Assembly (NCBI GenBank): GCA_965178125.1
Contig: OZ237735.1
Location: 1,364,001-1,428,000 of the forward strand
Reading direction: 5' to 3'
Origin: Bilabrum cf. latius
Lineage: Eukaryota > Bigyra: Bicosoecida > Bigyra > Bicosoecida
Length of the DNA: 64,000 nucleotides
Below the pieces are notes generated by a model. It was not told the origin of the DNA. It ran no database searches and was given only the letters and a program-made list of their open reading frames with translations. Positions 1-12,034 of the stretch are shown here, one piece after another; the stretch's first letter is position 1; the number at the start of each line of letters is the position of its first letter. A program made the position numbers and the translations under genes.

Positions 1-1360
1 CGTGGTCACAGAACCCCCGGTGCTTGAAGCCCTATCCGTTCAATGAAAAGCCCTTAGCGGCGTCGAAGTGCACAGCCCGGATACCGAACGGCTGGTCCAC
101 CTGGTCCACTGACTCGCCTGACGGCCCGCCGCGGAGTACCGTAGTTCGCAGTGTGTACAAGTAGGGGTCTTGGACGGACCACAGCCGCACCTGTGACACA
201 CTCATGTTCCCAGCCACAGTGAGAACCTCGCCAGGACTCACAGACACAGCGGGATTGACTGCGAGCCCAACCGCAGAGCCCGACCCGGACGTGTCCAGCA
301 GCTCCACCTTGAGCACGGCCTCCTGAGGCTGCGAGTAACCGGGCACGCTAGAGTTGGAGTCTAGCGTGACATCAATGGCAAATCCCACCGATGCGTCCGA
401 TGCCCGAAGCACGGATCGCCCAGGTGTAGACCTCTCCTGGTCCAGACGAACACGCGACACATCCACCTCCGACCACGCATCCACGCCGTCAAAGTCCACG
501 TGCAGCGGGGCCACAGCTACGAGGTTCACATCTGTGAATAGACCACCGCCCGTGTACCACCAGCTAGAAGTCTTGGTGGCATCAATGAACAGGGCCAGCA
601 CGTTTTCATCCTCAGGGTCAGTGCCGTACTGCACACTGCTGTCGTTGTCCAGCCGGATTTGGAATGGGGTGTAGCCCTACAAGTGGTGGGCAGACTGATT
701 TCCGTTCAAGAATGCGGTCGTGTCGTGAAACGCTCCCTCAAATCGCACGAATACGCTCTTGGTGCCTGCCAATGATCGTGGCAAAAAGAAGTGTTTTCTG
801 TACCAAGACACATTTCGTGGGAGGAATGCATTCCCCTCAGAGTTGCTGGCGCTAAAGTTGGCGTTCTCGATCATGAAATCGTGGGGCGCGCTGACAGTGG
901 ACCAAGCCCCGTCATTGAATCCCTTGCTGCCTGGCCAGTTCAGGTTGGGCTTGCCGGAGCTGTTCCTGCCCTGTCCGACCCACGGCGACTTGCTGTCGTA
1001 GCACTTGCTGGGCTGGCCGATCCAACAGCCACCGCCCTTGTACTTAATTGGATCGAGGTACTGCCAGACGAGACAGTCAGGGGCTGCGCAGCACGACTGC
1101 CTGCACTATTCGGCAGTGCTGGCTGCCGGCACGTCCCCTAGCCCGACGCACTACACGCCTGACCTATCAACTGGGAAGGCATCTGCAGGGCAAGAAGCGT
1201 TCATGTAGATGCCAGTGTACTGCTTCAGTCCAAAGTTGAACGCAATTATTTCGCGTGAAGCAGCGACCGTTGCAGTTGCAGTTGCGAGCATCAGCCCGAT
1301 CTTGGCGAGCCTGCGAATGAGGGCAAATTTGGATGTTGTTCTACCGCATGCTATCAACAT
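1..1360 (-). CDS. GH2-family glycosidase (beta-galactosidase-like), secreted or membrane-anchored, 3' part beyond window
   Basis: Glycoside hydrolase family 2 enzyme, expected to cleave terminal beta-galactosyl or similar sugars. The ATG at 1360 opens a basic then hydrophobic leader (about residues 15-35), so a signal peptide or anchor. A Cys-rich segment follows (about residues 70-115, CRQSCCAAPDCLVWQY), resembling a PAN/apple-like module seen before secreted hydrolases. The GH2 sugar-binding domain then starts: FNDGAW, APHDF, SWYRKHF, FLNGN and GYTPF, followed by the immunoglobulin-like domain ending KGFSLNG. The catalytic barrel lies left of base 1, so activity cannot be judged. In-frame TAG codons occur at 1151-1153, 1106-1108, 677-679 and 32-34; the last falls where homologues have K/E/Q after FLNG. 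About 453 codons are in the window. GH2 membership is clear from motif order; substrate is unknown. Confidence 0.85.
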
Positions 1361-1700
1361 AACATAACTATAAGTAACAGTTTAGCAAGAGAAGCTTACA
1401 TGATCCCCTGAATTGGTTTTGCGCTGTCGGAATATGACGCGCAGCCCTTCTGTGATATACATAATACGGCACGCTACTAACACTCTAGACGCGCTCCTCG
1501 CCATGGCGGCCGCCAACGTCAAGACATGGTTGAACCAGAATGGGCAGTATGACGGGGTGCCGGCAGGGGGCGCCGGATGGAACGCGAACGCTGACGCTCT
1601 CCAGGGGGAAGTGGGTCCCTCTTTCGAACAAAATATCACATCCCCCATGCACTCCAGCCGCAAGCAAATCCAGTGGATAATCCTCAAGCTGTGGATCTTA
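1361..1700. promoter_or_regulatory. Intergenic: presumed promoter/5'UTR of the GH2 gene
   Basis: This gap lies between the start of the GH2 gene and the TGA of the next minus-strand gene. It must hold the GH2 promoter and the upstream gene's 3' end. An A/T-richer stretch sits just upstream of the ATG (about 1361-1400). I see no conserved coding sequence, RNA gene or repeat in it. Confidence 0.4.
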
Positions 1701-3779
1701 TCAGTCAGCCCACACGAGCTCGTCGCTATCCCCGTGGCCATCTCCGGCATCTACCGACGACAGGTCGGGGGGATCGCTCACTCCCACTCGGAACGGCTTG
1801 AATCCGAACGTGCGATGACGAACCAAGGACTGCGACAAATCTCCGGCAGTTCCAGTTCCGTCAATTGGCGGGGTACCGCTCCTCTGATTGCGCTGTTGCG
1901 TGATTTGGTTGTGCATCCCGCGCACGCGGCGGATTGCTGCAGCTACCGAGTCAGCGCCGACAGTTATGCCATTCCGATTCCGAGTCGATGCGACCCCGGA
2001 TTTTCCTCGATGGAGGCTGCTGTCTAGACTCGCGGAAGCGGCGCCCGGGCGAACTGGGGAGCCGGGCGGACTGGCAGCGTCAGCCAGCTCCAGCTCCCCA
2101 GCGCCTCGGGCGTCCGCCTGCCCAGGTGCCTCGATCGATGCTGGTGCAGCAGCAGCAGCGCACAAGCTAGCCCTCACCAGGATCGAGCACCCAACCAGGG
2201 CCGCATCAACTTCAGATTCGGAGGGGGCGCCGATCCCAGACACGGCATCCATCGTGCTCTGCCGCACCGCCTCGATGTCGAGCTCCGTGACGCACACCAG
2301 ACGCTGTATGCTTACAGAGCCGCCCGCTGGGCCCCCGATCGGCTGCCCGTCCACGCGGGCTCTGGGCCTGGTCTTCACCCCAATCACAACGACGTCCTCG
2401 CCGAGGGCGCCGTCCGCTCTCAGGAGCTGCTGCAGCACACCGCCGTCCAGCGAGGAGTGGGCGATCAGCCGCAGGTCGAGGGATGGCTGTCTCCTGCCCG
2501 CGGCGCTCGAGGCAGACTAGCGACCCACGCGCATGCTAGGGGCCCGTCGAGACGCGGTGCGCCTCATGCCGCCCGCGAAATAGTACAGATTGGGATCCCT
2601 GCCAGCACCATGACCCGCATTGTGACCCGCATGGCCCTTCGCACCTGCACTGCCCAGGCCCAGGCCAAGATCAAGATCCTCTCCGGGACCGCCCTCCTTA
2701 CCGCTGTCTTCGTCTTCATCGTCTTCGCTACTATCTACTTCTACCAGAGTTGCCTCGGGAATGTGAAAGTTTCCCCCGCGACCCCGCGGCGAGCCAAGCA
2801 GGCTCGCCCGAACGCCCGCCCCGGCAGCTGCGGTCTTCGATCTCGTCATCGGCGACCCGTCCTTCTTTCGACCAAAGAGCATGCGCTCGAGGCTGTCTAG
2901 GCTGTCGGAACTCCTCGTTCGGCACAACATCCCATCGTCCGGCCCGAAGACGACATCAAATGCCCATACGTCTCCTCCCGTGAGCACCGGTTGCGCAAAG
3001 GATCCCAGCCTGAGGGACGAATGTCGAAAACTGTGACTTCCAGCTAATGCAGCCGCCTTCTAATCCGCGGTCTTTCCGAAATGAGAGCTATCTGAATCAT
3101 CGGGTGTTGGCCCAATGCCGAAGCTGCTAGAAGTATGCTTCGAGCTAGCCCAGCGCATCCGCCTTCCGGGTGGTTTCGATTTGCTGCCACCGTCAACGCT
3201 GTCTGGGGTGCCGTACCCGCTGGAAGATTCTGTTAGACCTTGCAACTGATCAGTCATAAGATAATGCCTCACAATGAATTGCCAGGCTGCTACTGCAAGC
3301 CACAAAACAGCAACGGAGCCAAGACTGCCAAGGAGCTCCACGCTGATATCCCGGACCCCAACTCTGTCTCCACGGCCCGTGGCTCGGCCCAAAATTGACA
3401 GAAGTATGAGCAAAATAGTAACTGAGCCTGCAACAAGAGGCATTATTGCAGCTACGAGGGAGTCTGCCTCGAGGCTTCTGAAGTATGTGCACGAACTGTC
3501 CTGCCCACGGGCTGCGCACAGCGCAACGATTTCGAGAGATAGAGCGCACAACGGCAGCCCACAAAGCGACCATAACAGGAAATCCATATCCTCCGGGACC
3601 AATATGAACAGAAGTGCGTTGCAGACTGCTCCTATCCCCGACAACAAAGTGCTTGAATAGCCTACAATCGTTTTGTCGCAGCAGCCAAGCAATGTCGCGG
3701 GTGAACGAGGCTCGGACGCTTCTTTCTTTTGGGACTGCCTTGTCGCGGAGAAGAGCAGGGAATCGCGAGGGGTCGACAT
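1701..3779 (-). CDS. Uncharacterised multi-pass membrane protein with long acidic cytoplasmic tail
   Basis: I do not recognise this protein. The frame is continuous with TAG read as sense (TAG at 3060-3062 and 2517-2519) and ends in TGA at 1701-1703. The start is taken at the ATG at 3779 (MSTPRDSLLF), giving about 692 residues. The frame stays open upstream to 4070, but that would overlap the 3' end of the neighbouring gene. Four hydrophobic segments of 18-24 residues lie near residues 38-58, 63-84, 102-125 and 140-162. The remaining ~500 residues are low-complexity: Ser/Asp/Glu-rich stretches, an acidic run (EDDEDED), and a Gly/Ala/His-rich part. A small conserved-looking block (EDVVVIGVKTRPRARVDGQP) lies around 2330-2390. 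Function unknown; a membrane sensor or adaptor is only a guess. Confidence 0.6.
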
Positions 3780-3912
3780 TTTGTCGACCGCGAAAGAGTG
3801 GAATATTCCGCTAGCTGTGTGAGTCGGTCGCCAGATTTGGTCGCAACAAGTGTCCCAGGTGCAATGGTAGAGGTACAAGGCAGTAAACAGAGGGCAGTGC
3901 TGACTGCTGCAT

Positions 3913-6900
3913 TCATCGCACAATGTCCAAGACTCGAACAGCAGCAGCGCTGCCATCGAGCATGCTCGTGACGGCCGCGGCGTTGCGCACGAATGCAACA
4001 TCGCGAAGGCTGGCTGCTTTCGATCCAGACGCAAGCCTAGCCACGGCCGCGCACGCGGCCCCACCGGCAACGAGCACGTCCGCCCCCTTGCTAGCCGCAG
4101 ACGTCACCGCCTGCACGATCGCAGCAGTGCCCTCCTGCCAGTCCTCCACCTCTGCGATTCCCATCGTCCCGCCTAGCCACGCCAGCGTGCCCGCCCCTTC
4201 CACGGCTTCCGCCATCCCGTCGCGACTGGACGACCCCACGTCCACCACGCAGCCCTAGACGCGCCGCTGGGCCCCCGGCCCGTCCACTACGACCTCGTCG
4301 CTGCTGCCCTCATACTACCAAGACACTGCGCCCACTAGCTCGGCCCCGGCCCCCTCGTATCCCGCGCTAGCATGCGCACGCACGAGGGCACGGAGCGGTC
4401 GCCCCGCCCCCTGCCGCACACGCCGAGCCTCCGCCACAGCGACTGCCAGGGCCTCGTCTCGCTTGCGTCTCGCCCTGCGTCGTATATCCAGCCGGTCGTA
4501 TCCGTCGTCGTCATCGCTGTCCAGGTCCTCGAATGCCTCCTGCTCTGTCTCGAGTGGGTTCTCCTCCTCCTCGTACTCCTCCTCGTCCTCGTCCTCCATG
4601 CCGGGGATGCAGGGGCACCACGGCGACGGCGACACGACGAAATCGAAGGGGGCATAGCACCTCACGCCACGAGTGCGGCAGACCCCGAGGGCGTGCCTCA
4701 CAGCGGGCGCGAGGGACTGGAACTAGGAGGCGCCGACGGTCGACCGAGCCGTGTCTGGCATGCTGATGGACGCAGCGTGAGCGCGCCACGCGCAGCCAAC
4801 GAGCCCGCCTAGCACGATCGCATCGGCCACTGCAGCTACCCGGGGCAGCAACTACACCTGACGCTCCAGGGCGGCTGGACCCCCGCCCAGCACCACAACC
4901 ACAGGCCGCTTGATGCCGAGCTCGCACTGCGACGGCCCCTTGCCCCCGCCCGGCCCCAGCGAAGCCGAGGATGCCTGCACCAAGGAGCCACTCCCTGCAG
5001 ATCCAGTGCCCCCTGCTGCGCGGGCGGCACGTTCCGCCACGCGCGCCCTCTCCGAGTCTGCCGCCGTCCAGGCGGTGGTTCGTTTGCCTGCCTGGAGCAA
5101 GGCATGCACGGCTGACATCACGCCAGCCAGGCGAGGACCTGCCACCGCGCGTGGGCCCGTTTGAGCCACGCCAGCGGGACGTGCGCTGGTCGCAGGATCC
5201 GCCGAGTGCGCCGCGGCCGCGTCATCCACGACGAGTACGCTGCCAAGGGCAGCGATGGCTGCTTGCATCGCAGCGGCGCGCAGCGTCAGCGCATTCCGTT
5301 TCCTAGTCAGCGCCATCGCTGTGAGACCTGATGGTCCACTGGGAGGCGATGAAGCAAACCCTGCGTCGCTCGCCGGCGATGCCACAAGCTGTCCGCCGAT
5401 CGCTGCCACTCGGCTGCGCGATAGTTGCCTCGCCGGCGACAGAGCACCACCATCGGATGCCTAGGGCACAGCACTATCGGACCCGCTCTTCGCATGCAAA
5501 GGACTGCCAAGTGCCTCGGACCGCAGAAGCACCGCCTGTCTCTCCTGCCTGGCGCGCAGGGCAATGATTCCTTGGTGCACGGCGCCCGCCAAGGAACCGC
5601 TGAGGCCGAAGCGGCCCACTTCGTCTGCTTCCATTGCAAGAAGTTGCACGCCATCCACGCCCGCCTGCGCCATGCTAGCGGCTGCGAGGCCCAGGCGAGC
5701 GCCCTATACGCCGCTCCTTTCGCCGACGCCTCTAATCCACAGCGAAACTAGAGCCGGGGGCCAGTCTGCCACAGGCATAGCCTGCAGCACAGCAGGAGGG
5801 TAGAGGCCACCTGCTTGTGGGACCGCTGGCACGCCCCGCCGCGACCACCTCTGCTCCCGCCCCTGACTCACTGCCAGGTCAGCCCCGGTCCAAGACTCGT
5901 ACGAGGGTCCGGCTAGCTCGCCGATGGGCTGTGCTCCGCCAGCGGCCACAGGGTCCAGTAGGGCGAGGTTCTCAAGGAACACCACCTAGCAAGGCGGCAC
6001 GCTAGGAGACTCTTCGCCTTCAGCTGCCTACGCTGCTGCCCTCACCGCCGATTGGTGCTCAGACTGCAAGCCATTTGACAAGGAGCGCGCGTGATCCAGC
6101 ACGGCCGCGGCCAGCCTCGGGCCTGGCGTGGAATGCTGCCGCTATTCTGCACCCGCGCTGCCTTCCTGAGTCTCCTGCACGCCAACGAAGTGCACAGGCA
6201 GGGTAGACAGGCACGAGCCGAGGGCAGCAGCTACGGGTCGCAGACTGGCCGCTGGCACGGCAGTGCGACCCCCGCTGAAAGGCGACAGGTGTAGTGGCAG
6301 CGACACCGGTGCACCGAGGGCAACAGCATCCTCATGAGCTCCCGTGCCGGCTGCAGCCTAAACCAGCACATCCAAGGGATCGATTGAATTAACCTCGTTC
6401 CCCGCCGTGACTGTTGACTCGCCCGCTCCAGCACTACCCTCGTTGCCTTCAGCCTCCTGCTCGTCGGCTGCCCCGCTTGGTGCATCCCCACCGTCTCCAT
6501 CTCCAGCTCCTGAGGCTGGGGCTGCTGGAGGTGCTTCTGATGTGGCGCTCACACCAGCAATGAGAGACTAGCACATGGCCCCTCGCACGGCAGCACTGGC
6601 TGGGAGCCGGGCCAGCAGACCACCCGCCGACGCCTTGGACAGCAGCACGGTGGCAGGGAGGCCTGCTTGCCGCAGGGCCTGCGCGCGAGCTGCGCGGCGC
6701 TTGGCCCTGAACCGCACTGCGGCAGCCACACCGGCGGCCGTCTCGGCATACTTACTTGCCGACTCTTGGCCTGCCTTCTGCTCCACCTCTGCCTCCGCAC
6801 GATCCAGAGCCTCGGCAACAGCGGCTGCCGCGCCGTGCATGCCCGGTCTAAATTCCTTTGCGTCGAGCTGCCTGTGGGGCAGCGCGGGCTCAAAGGTGCC

Positions 6901-9900
6901 CTGCCTGCCCACCACCACCACGCACGCGGCACCCATGTCGGCGATCTCCTGCACGGTGCTCTGCAGCGTTCGGACGAGCGGGTGCCTCGCCAGCTGGGCT
7001 GCTTGCGGCTGCACGTAGGGCGTCTCTATGACCCCTGCACCGAACGCTGACTTGAGACCGCCCGCTACCGTGGCTGAAGTTCCAGCGGTCTTGGCGGTCC
7101 CCTTGGTCATTCCAGACACCACGCTCCTGCCGCCCGATCCCGGTCGCCTGCTGCCTCCCCCCATCAGAACCGAGGTTCCTTCCGCCCCTTCGAGGTCAGG
7201 CAGGTCGTCCTCAGCCTCCTCTTCGTATCCGCACTGCACACCCGCAGAGGACTGAGACCCTGCTGCACTAGCAGCAGTCGAATGCTCCGGGTGATCACTC
7301 CAGAACTGCTCTTGCTCCTCGCTGGCGGCAGGAAACAAGGGGAGGTCAAGGTCAGCCCGGAGCACTACAGTCTTCCCGCGAACATCCGCATGCTCCAGCA
7401 CGGCCCGGCGATTGAGTCGGAGGGCATCGGTGGCTCTTCCACCGCGCATGCTTGCTAGGTGTCCACCCGCGTCTCCCCTGTGCAAGTGCGCCAGCGCATG
7501 CGACACCACGGCGTCTCCAACGACTCGCTGGCTGTTGGGCTGCTTGGCAAAGAGTGAGGCAGCCCTGTGAATAACAGATGCCCCGTTTGACAAGAGCGCT
7601 GACACCGCTTTGGATGCTGCCTTACGAGCGGTGGCTTCTTCGGCAGTCGACAGGGGTGGCCCTGGTTCGGCTGGCTGTGGCTCCGGCGCATTGCTAGGCG
7701 GCTAACCAGCTGCCGCGGCGTCGTCCTTGCCCTTGCCTTTGCCCTTGTCTGCTTTGCTCTTCTTCCCTTTTCCGGCTGCAGCGGCCTCTGCTTCTTCTCT
7801 CTGGTGCCGCTGCCTATCCTCTTCTGCTTTTCTGGTCGCCTCTTCCCGTTCGTCGGCTTCCTGGATCGCCGCGGACCTGCTGGCATCGTAACCCTCAATG
7901 TCCCCGCCTTCCGGCTCCTCTGCCTCCTCCTCGCTGTCCTCGTCGTCGTCAAAGTCGTCATCGCTTTCATCGTCCTCCTCGTCGTCCTCGACTCCACGGG
8001 CCTCCTTGACCAACCGAAGCACCCGCCGCATCATCCTACCCTCGGGATCTTCGGCCCCGAACACCAAAGATTGCACCTCTGCTGCAACGCCATGGGAGGA
8101 GCCGGCCGACCCATCTGCATCGGCACCTCGCAGCCCCTGGCTTGAATGCCTTTCGTTCTCGCTTACCACGGGCAGCGTCCACTCGGCCACAGAATCTGCT
8201 TGGTGCCGCAGGGCCCACGCCTTGTGGGCCTTCTGCTCCGCCCTGGGAATGCGTCTGTCCTCGGCCTCCGACTGCCTCACGCGCTCCTGCCACCTCTCCT
8301 CCGCCTCTGCAGCCGCCCTGTCCATGATCTCCTCCGACCCTCGGGGAAGCATGCCAGCCCGCACCCTCGAGGCCTCGCTGGCGAGAGGGACAGCAGCTGC
8401 GATTCGGAGCACAAAGTCCCGCACCACGTCGTACAGAGGCGACTGCTCCGGACCGGGGCGGGCAGCGGGCACGGTTGGCAGCGGGACGAACGGGCCGTCC
8501 GGAACTGCCAGGCGAGGGCTTTCCTGTTCGGCCTCGGTCAGGTCCCCTTTCTTCCCTTTGCCTCCTTTGCCTTTCTTCTTGGACGCAGCAGCCTCTGCTG
8601 CTGCCTCCTCTTCCGCCTTGCGCCGCTCCTCGGCGGCTCTCTCGGCTGCGATGCGGCCCACCTCCCTCTCGAGTGTTGGCTCGGGGTCAGCGCGATCGCA
8701 GTCGGCGGCCGATGCAGGCTGCAGCTGCTCCAATTGGTGTGCAAGTGCATCGTCGACATTGCCCGACAGTGCAGCGGGTTCGCCAACATCATCAGCGTCA
8801 GGGCCTGCCGCTTCTGCCGCCGCACGCTCTGCCTCTGCTTCTGCGGCTGCTTCGTCCTGCAGGTGCTCGGCCTCTGCCACGAGCTCGTCCATGGAGCGGA
8901 TCTCCGAGCCAGCCGCTGCGGTTGCAACGAGAATCGCCAGGCGTCGTTGCGCCCACGCCTTCCACCGCGGCAGCAGGTCTTGCCTCGTGGGCGTGACGGT
9001 CGCTCGTTTCTCAGCCTCGATCTATAGCTCCTCCTCGTCCGGCTCCTCGTCCTCTGGAGCACCACCTTTTCCCTTCTTCTTGCCCCCTTTCGCTCCTCCC
9101 TTCTTGTCGGCCTTTTTCGCACCCTTCTTAACCCCCTTGCCTCCGCTGGATTCTGCCTCCGCTGCCTCCCGCTCCAGCCGGGCTGCGTGCGCCTAGCGCA
9201 GCCTAAGCAGCTCCTCTTCCTCCTCGCTGGGGTGTGGCGGCTGCAGCGCAGAGATGGCTCGGGATACTGATGCCACGTAGCAATCCCACGACCACTCGTC
9301 CCGGTTGTCCTCGCCCAGCTGCTCCAACAGGCGCTGGTGCGCTGAGTGGGCAAGCGCTTCGATGGCGGCATACACGTTGGGAGCGTAGTGCAGGCCACCG
9401 TTGCGACTCTCAAAGCGAGCCATCTGCAGTTCGAGCAAGGCCTCGCCCTCTGGCGGCCCGGGTATCTCTCGCGCCTCCTCCCTCGTGCGGTGGTTCTGCG
9501 CATCCCGCTCGCTGGCGGCCGCAGCGGCGTCCCGCAAGTGCCTCTCGATCCCGTCCCTCTTGGGCCCCGTCGTGTCGTCCTCCACCACGGTGGCTTTGAC
9601 ACGTACCACTGCGACAGGATCGGCGCCGTTATTTGCCACGGGCACGCTTCGAAGCTCCCAAGCCCCGGTGTGGACTCCAGGCACGGACCCATCCACAGCG
9701 AATCGGAAGGTCTTGGTGGCTCCCGGAGGGAACACTGACCCACGCTCCAGGGCGGCACCCACGAGCTGTACCGCCTCGCTGTCCGTGCCCCCTAGCTGCG
9801 TCTCTGGCGCTGGCTGCCGCCTCCATCGCAAGCGCACGGCACGCGTACCGGTGTTGACAAGGTCTACGGCGCCTGTGGTGCCCCCTCCTTGGTCGCACTG

Positions 9901-11730
9901 CAGCGTGACTTGCACTCCATCGCCGTTTCCCTCCCCACCGTGAACCACAAGCGAACCCTGCTGGTCCTGGGCGTGGCCCCACGCGGCCCTGCCCATGCTG
10001 GGCTCTCGCACGGAGCCCGCGCGCCTTGTCCCGGTTGCCCCGAACGAAGCCTCGATCGTAGCTGGGCCGCTCCGCTGGTCTCCAGCCCTGCTTGGGTGCG
10101 TGAATGCGTCCCGCGATACGCGAAGGAACAGGTTGGCACCCGGAAGCGGGCCAGCATCACCATCCTCCTCGTCCATTCCAGCCGCCCAGTAGCCGTCATT
10201 GCTTCCAGAGTCCACTCTCTGTCGGCCGATGCCCATCCCTCTGCCGCTAGGCTGGGCCTGTTGCATGGACGCTGGATCGGCACCCCTGGCCGCCTTGGTC
10301 CCGCTCAGTAGGTCATCGATCCCGTCCATCATTGCAGTAGCCTGCGCCATGTCTCCGTCCTCCTCGTCGCTGCCCTCGTCCAGCCCAAAATCACCCATGC
10401 GGCCGGACCCAGCCCTCCTCAGCCCGCCAAACCCGCTCGCGTTGGTTCCCCCGCCGGCGGCACCGCCGAGAGCCTTACCTTCCATGAGACCCTCCACCAC
10501 CCGCAAAGAGGGGCGGCGCGGCCGGTCCACTTCGTCCCCCCTCGCGCTGGGGCTCCCTGGGCGACCCACCACGCCATCTCGGGGACGGGTGGCCGTGAAA
10601 CCGCCAACTCCGACGCTGCGCCTGGCCCACTGCAGCAGGTCGCGGCCTTCGATCACCAGCCCGTCAGCGGCATCTGCCGATATCTCGTGCGGCCTGAGTT
10701 TTTTGATCCGATCCTCCAGCTGCCTGCGCTTCCTGCGCATGGCGGGCGCGTCCCTCCACGACTTGCCGTACGCGCTCTTGCCCACTGCTTCCGTCGAGGT
10801 AGTGGTGTGGGTGTGCACGGAACCCTCCGTGACGTGCACCCGCCTGCCTCCCGTGGCTCGCGCCGGGCGGCGCACCGTCTCTGCCACGGGTTTCGGCTTG
10901 GTCTTGATGGGCACGTACAGTGCGTTGAAGATGTTGCCGATCTGGATGAAGCGCTGGCCCCCACCTCGCAATGACATTTCCCAGCCGTCCGCGGACTTCT
11001 TCTCTTCGTCGGGAACCGCCTTGTCCAGCACATCGAGTTCCTCCTGGATTTCTCGCCACTCTTCGGATTTCGCCACGACGGTGGCCCCTTCCTCCCGCCC
11101 TACCTTGGCCGCCATCTTGGCCCGCACCCTCTCCCAGTCGCGCTGCTGCTTCTCCCAGCGGGCGCGGGCCCGTTCCTCCCTGCCTGCCCGCACCCTCTCG
11201 TGGATTAAAAGACCCTGCCTGTGCTTATCCTTGCGCTTCTTTTCCTCCTGCTTCAGGTGCCGGCTAGTCTCGGCCAGCGAGTCTGCGGTGCGAGCTCGCA
11301 CGTGCCTCTGCCTCGCTGCTCGCTGCGGGCCGGGCGCGATTCCGACCTGGCGCGGCGGAAGCCCGCGGGAAGATTGTTGGCTGCTTTCCCTCGGCTGGCC
11401 CTGGTGCGCAGGTGCTTGGGCGCCGGCCATGCCCACGCCTTGCCGAGTGGAGGAGTGGATCGGCGGCAGCCTGCTCGCTGTGCCCGACGCAACAGCAGCA
11501 GAGTCAGGGCGCTGGGAAACGCCCAGCAAGTTGGAATCAGCGTTAAATGCCCCGCCCTGCTTGGCACGGACCGGCGATGATCCACCACTGGCTAATGGCG
11601 GGGCTACTGCGCGAGCCCTGCTAAGGTCGTCGCCGTCTTGCACCGGCCTTGCAACGAGTATCCTGCGCCTGGCCTAGGAGCCTCCTCGTGCTGCCAAATG
11701 TCCAGTATCTGTGAGGGCGAAGGCATACAT
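3913..11730 (-). CDS. MYCBPAP/FAP147-like axonemal protein fused to a degenerate phosphoglycerate kinase domain
   Basis: One frame of 2,605 codons, interrupted only by TAG (for example 9193, 9022, 7702, 6568, 6358, 5986, 4852, 4315, 4255) and ending in TGA at 3913-3915. Residues ~210-290 carry the MYCBPAP signature (SEEWREIQEELDVLDKAVP). Residues ~590-720 form an ASH/Ig-like beta domain, and ~760-845 match the MYCBPAP helical C-terminal part (GGLHYAPNVYAAIEAL). A Lys/Gly/Glu-rich linker follows. From residue ~1440 the protein resembles PGK: RGKTVVLRADLDLPLF, later VVFLENL, RPVVVVLGGGPAALERQV and, at the end, AWLGGTMGIAEVEDWQEGT. The PGK part is spread over ~1,150 residues by insertions. Key positions look lost: SHLGRP is replaced by VGRQG, NGP by LGGT, and the nucleotide-loop GGGD by GGAA. 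In animals and algae MYCBPAP/FAP147 is a central-apparatus protein, so a flagellar structural role is inferred. The start at 11730 is the first upstream ATG in frame. Confidence 0.75.
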
Positions 11731-12034
11731 TTTGAGGCATTGGCATGGACTTTCAATGACTGAACGATGGGTACCTCGGTTGTGCGTGTGCTCACAAGTA
11801 GTATTCCCCGGCTAATCGTTCACGGAAGCAATTGAGTCTTCAGACTCAAGCACAAATCGCCGACTTCCATGGCGGATAGCGGTAAGTCTACCTGGAGCGG
11901 CCATGGGAGGCCGGCAAAGACTTCTGTCTGTCCGTTGCAACTTTGCGGAACTTAAAAATTGCGCAGCGCCGCCGGCACTTTGTTGTGTGCGCTTTGTAGC
12001 ACCTGCTGCAGTCCCGTATTTTGTCGGCCCTAGC
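11731..12034. promoter_or_regulatory. Divergent promoter between MYCBPAP-PGK(-) and EMC2(+)
   Basis: This 304-base gap separates two divergently transcribed genes and so must serve both. It is less GC-rich than the flanking coding sequence. I see no TATA motif at a convincing distance, no repeat and no RNA gene. Confidence 0.4.

Noticed and set aside
7898-9196. 432-codon Ser-rich plus-strand ORF
   Set aside because: Antisense shadow of the Glu/Asp/Ala-rich part of the MYCBPAP-PGK gene; low-complexity translation without motifs.
10199-11677. 492-codon plus-strand ORF
   Set aside because: Antisense of the MYCBPAP-like N-terminal half, which has recognisable family blocks on the minus strand.
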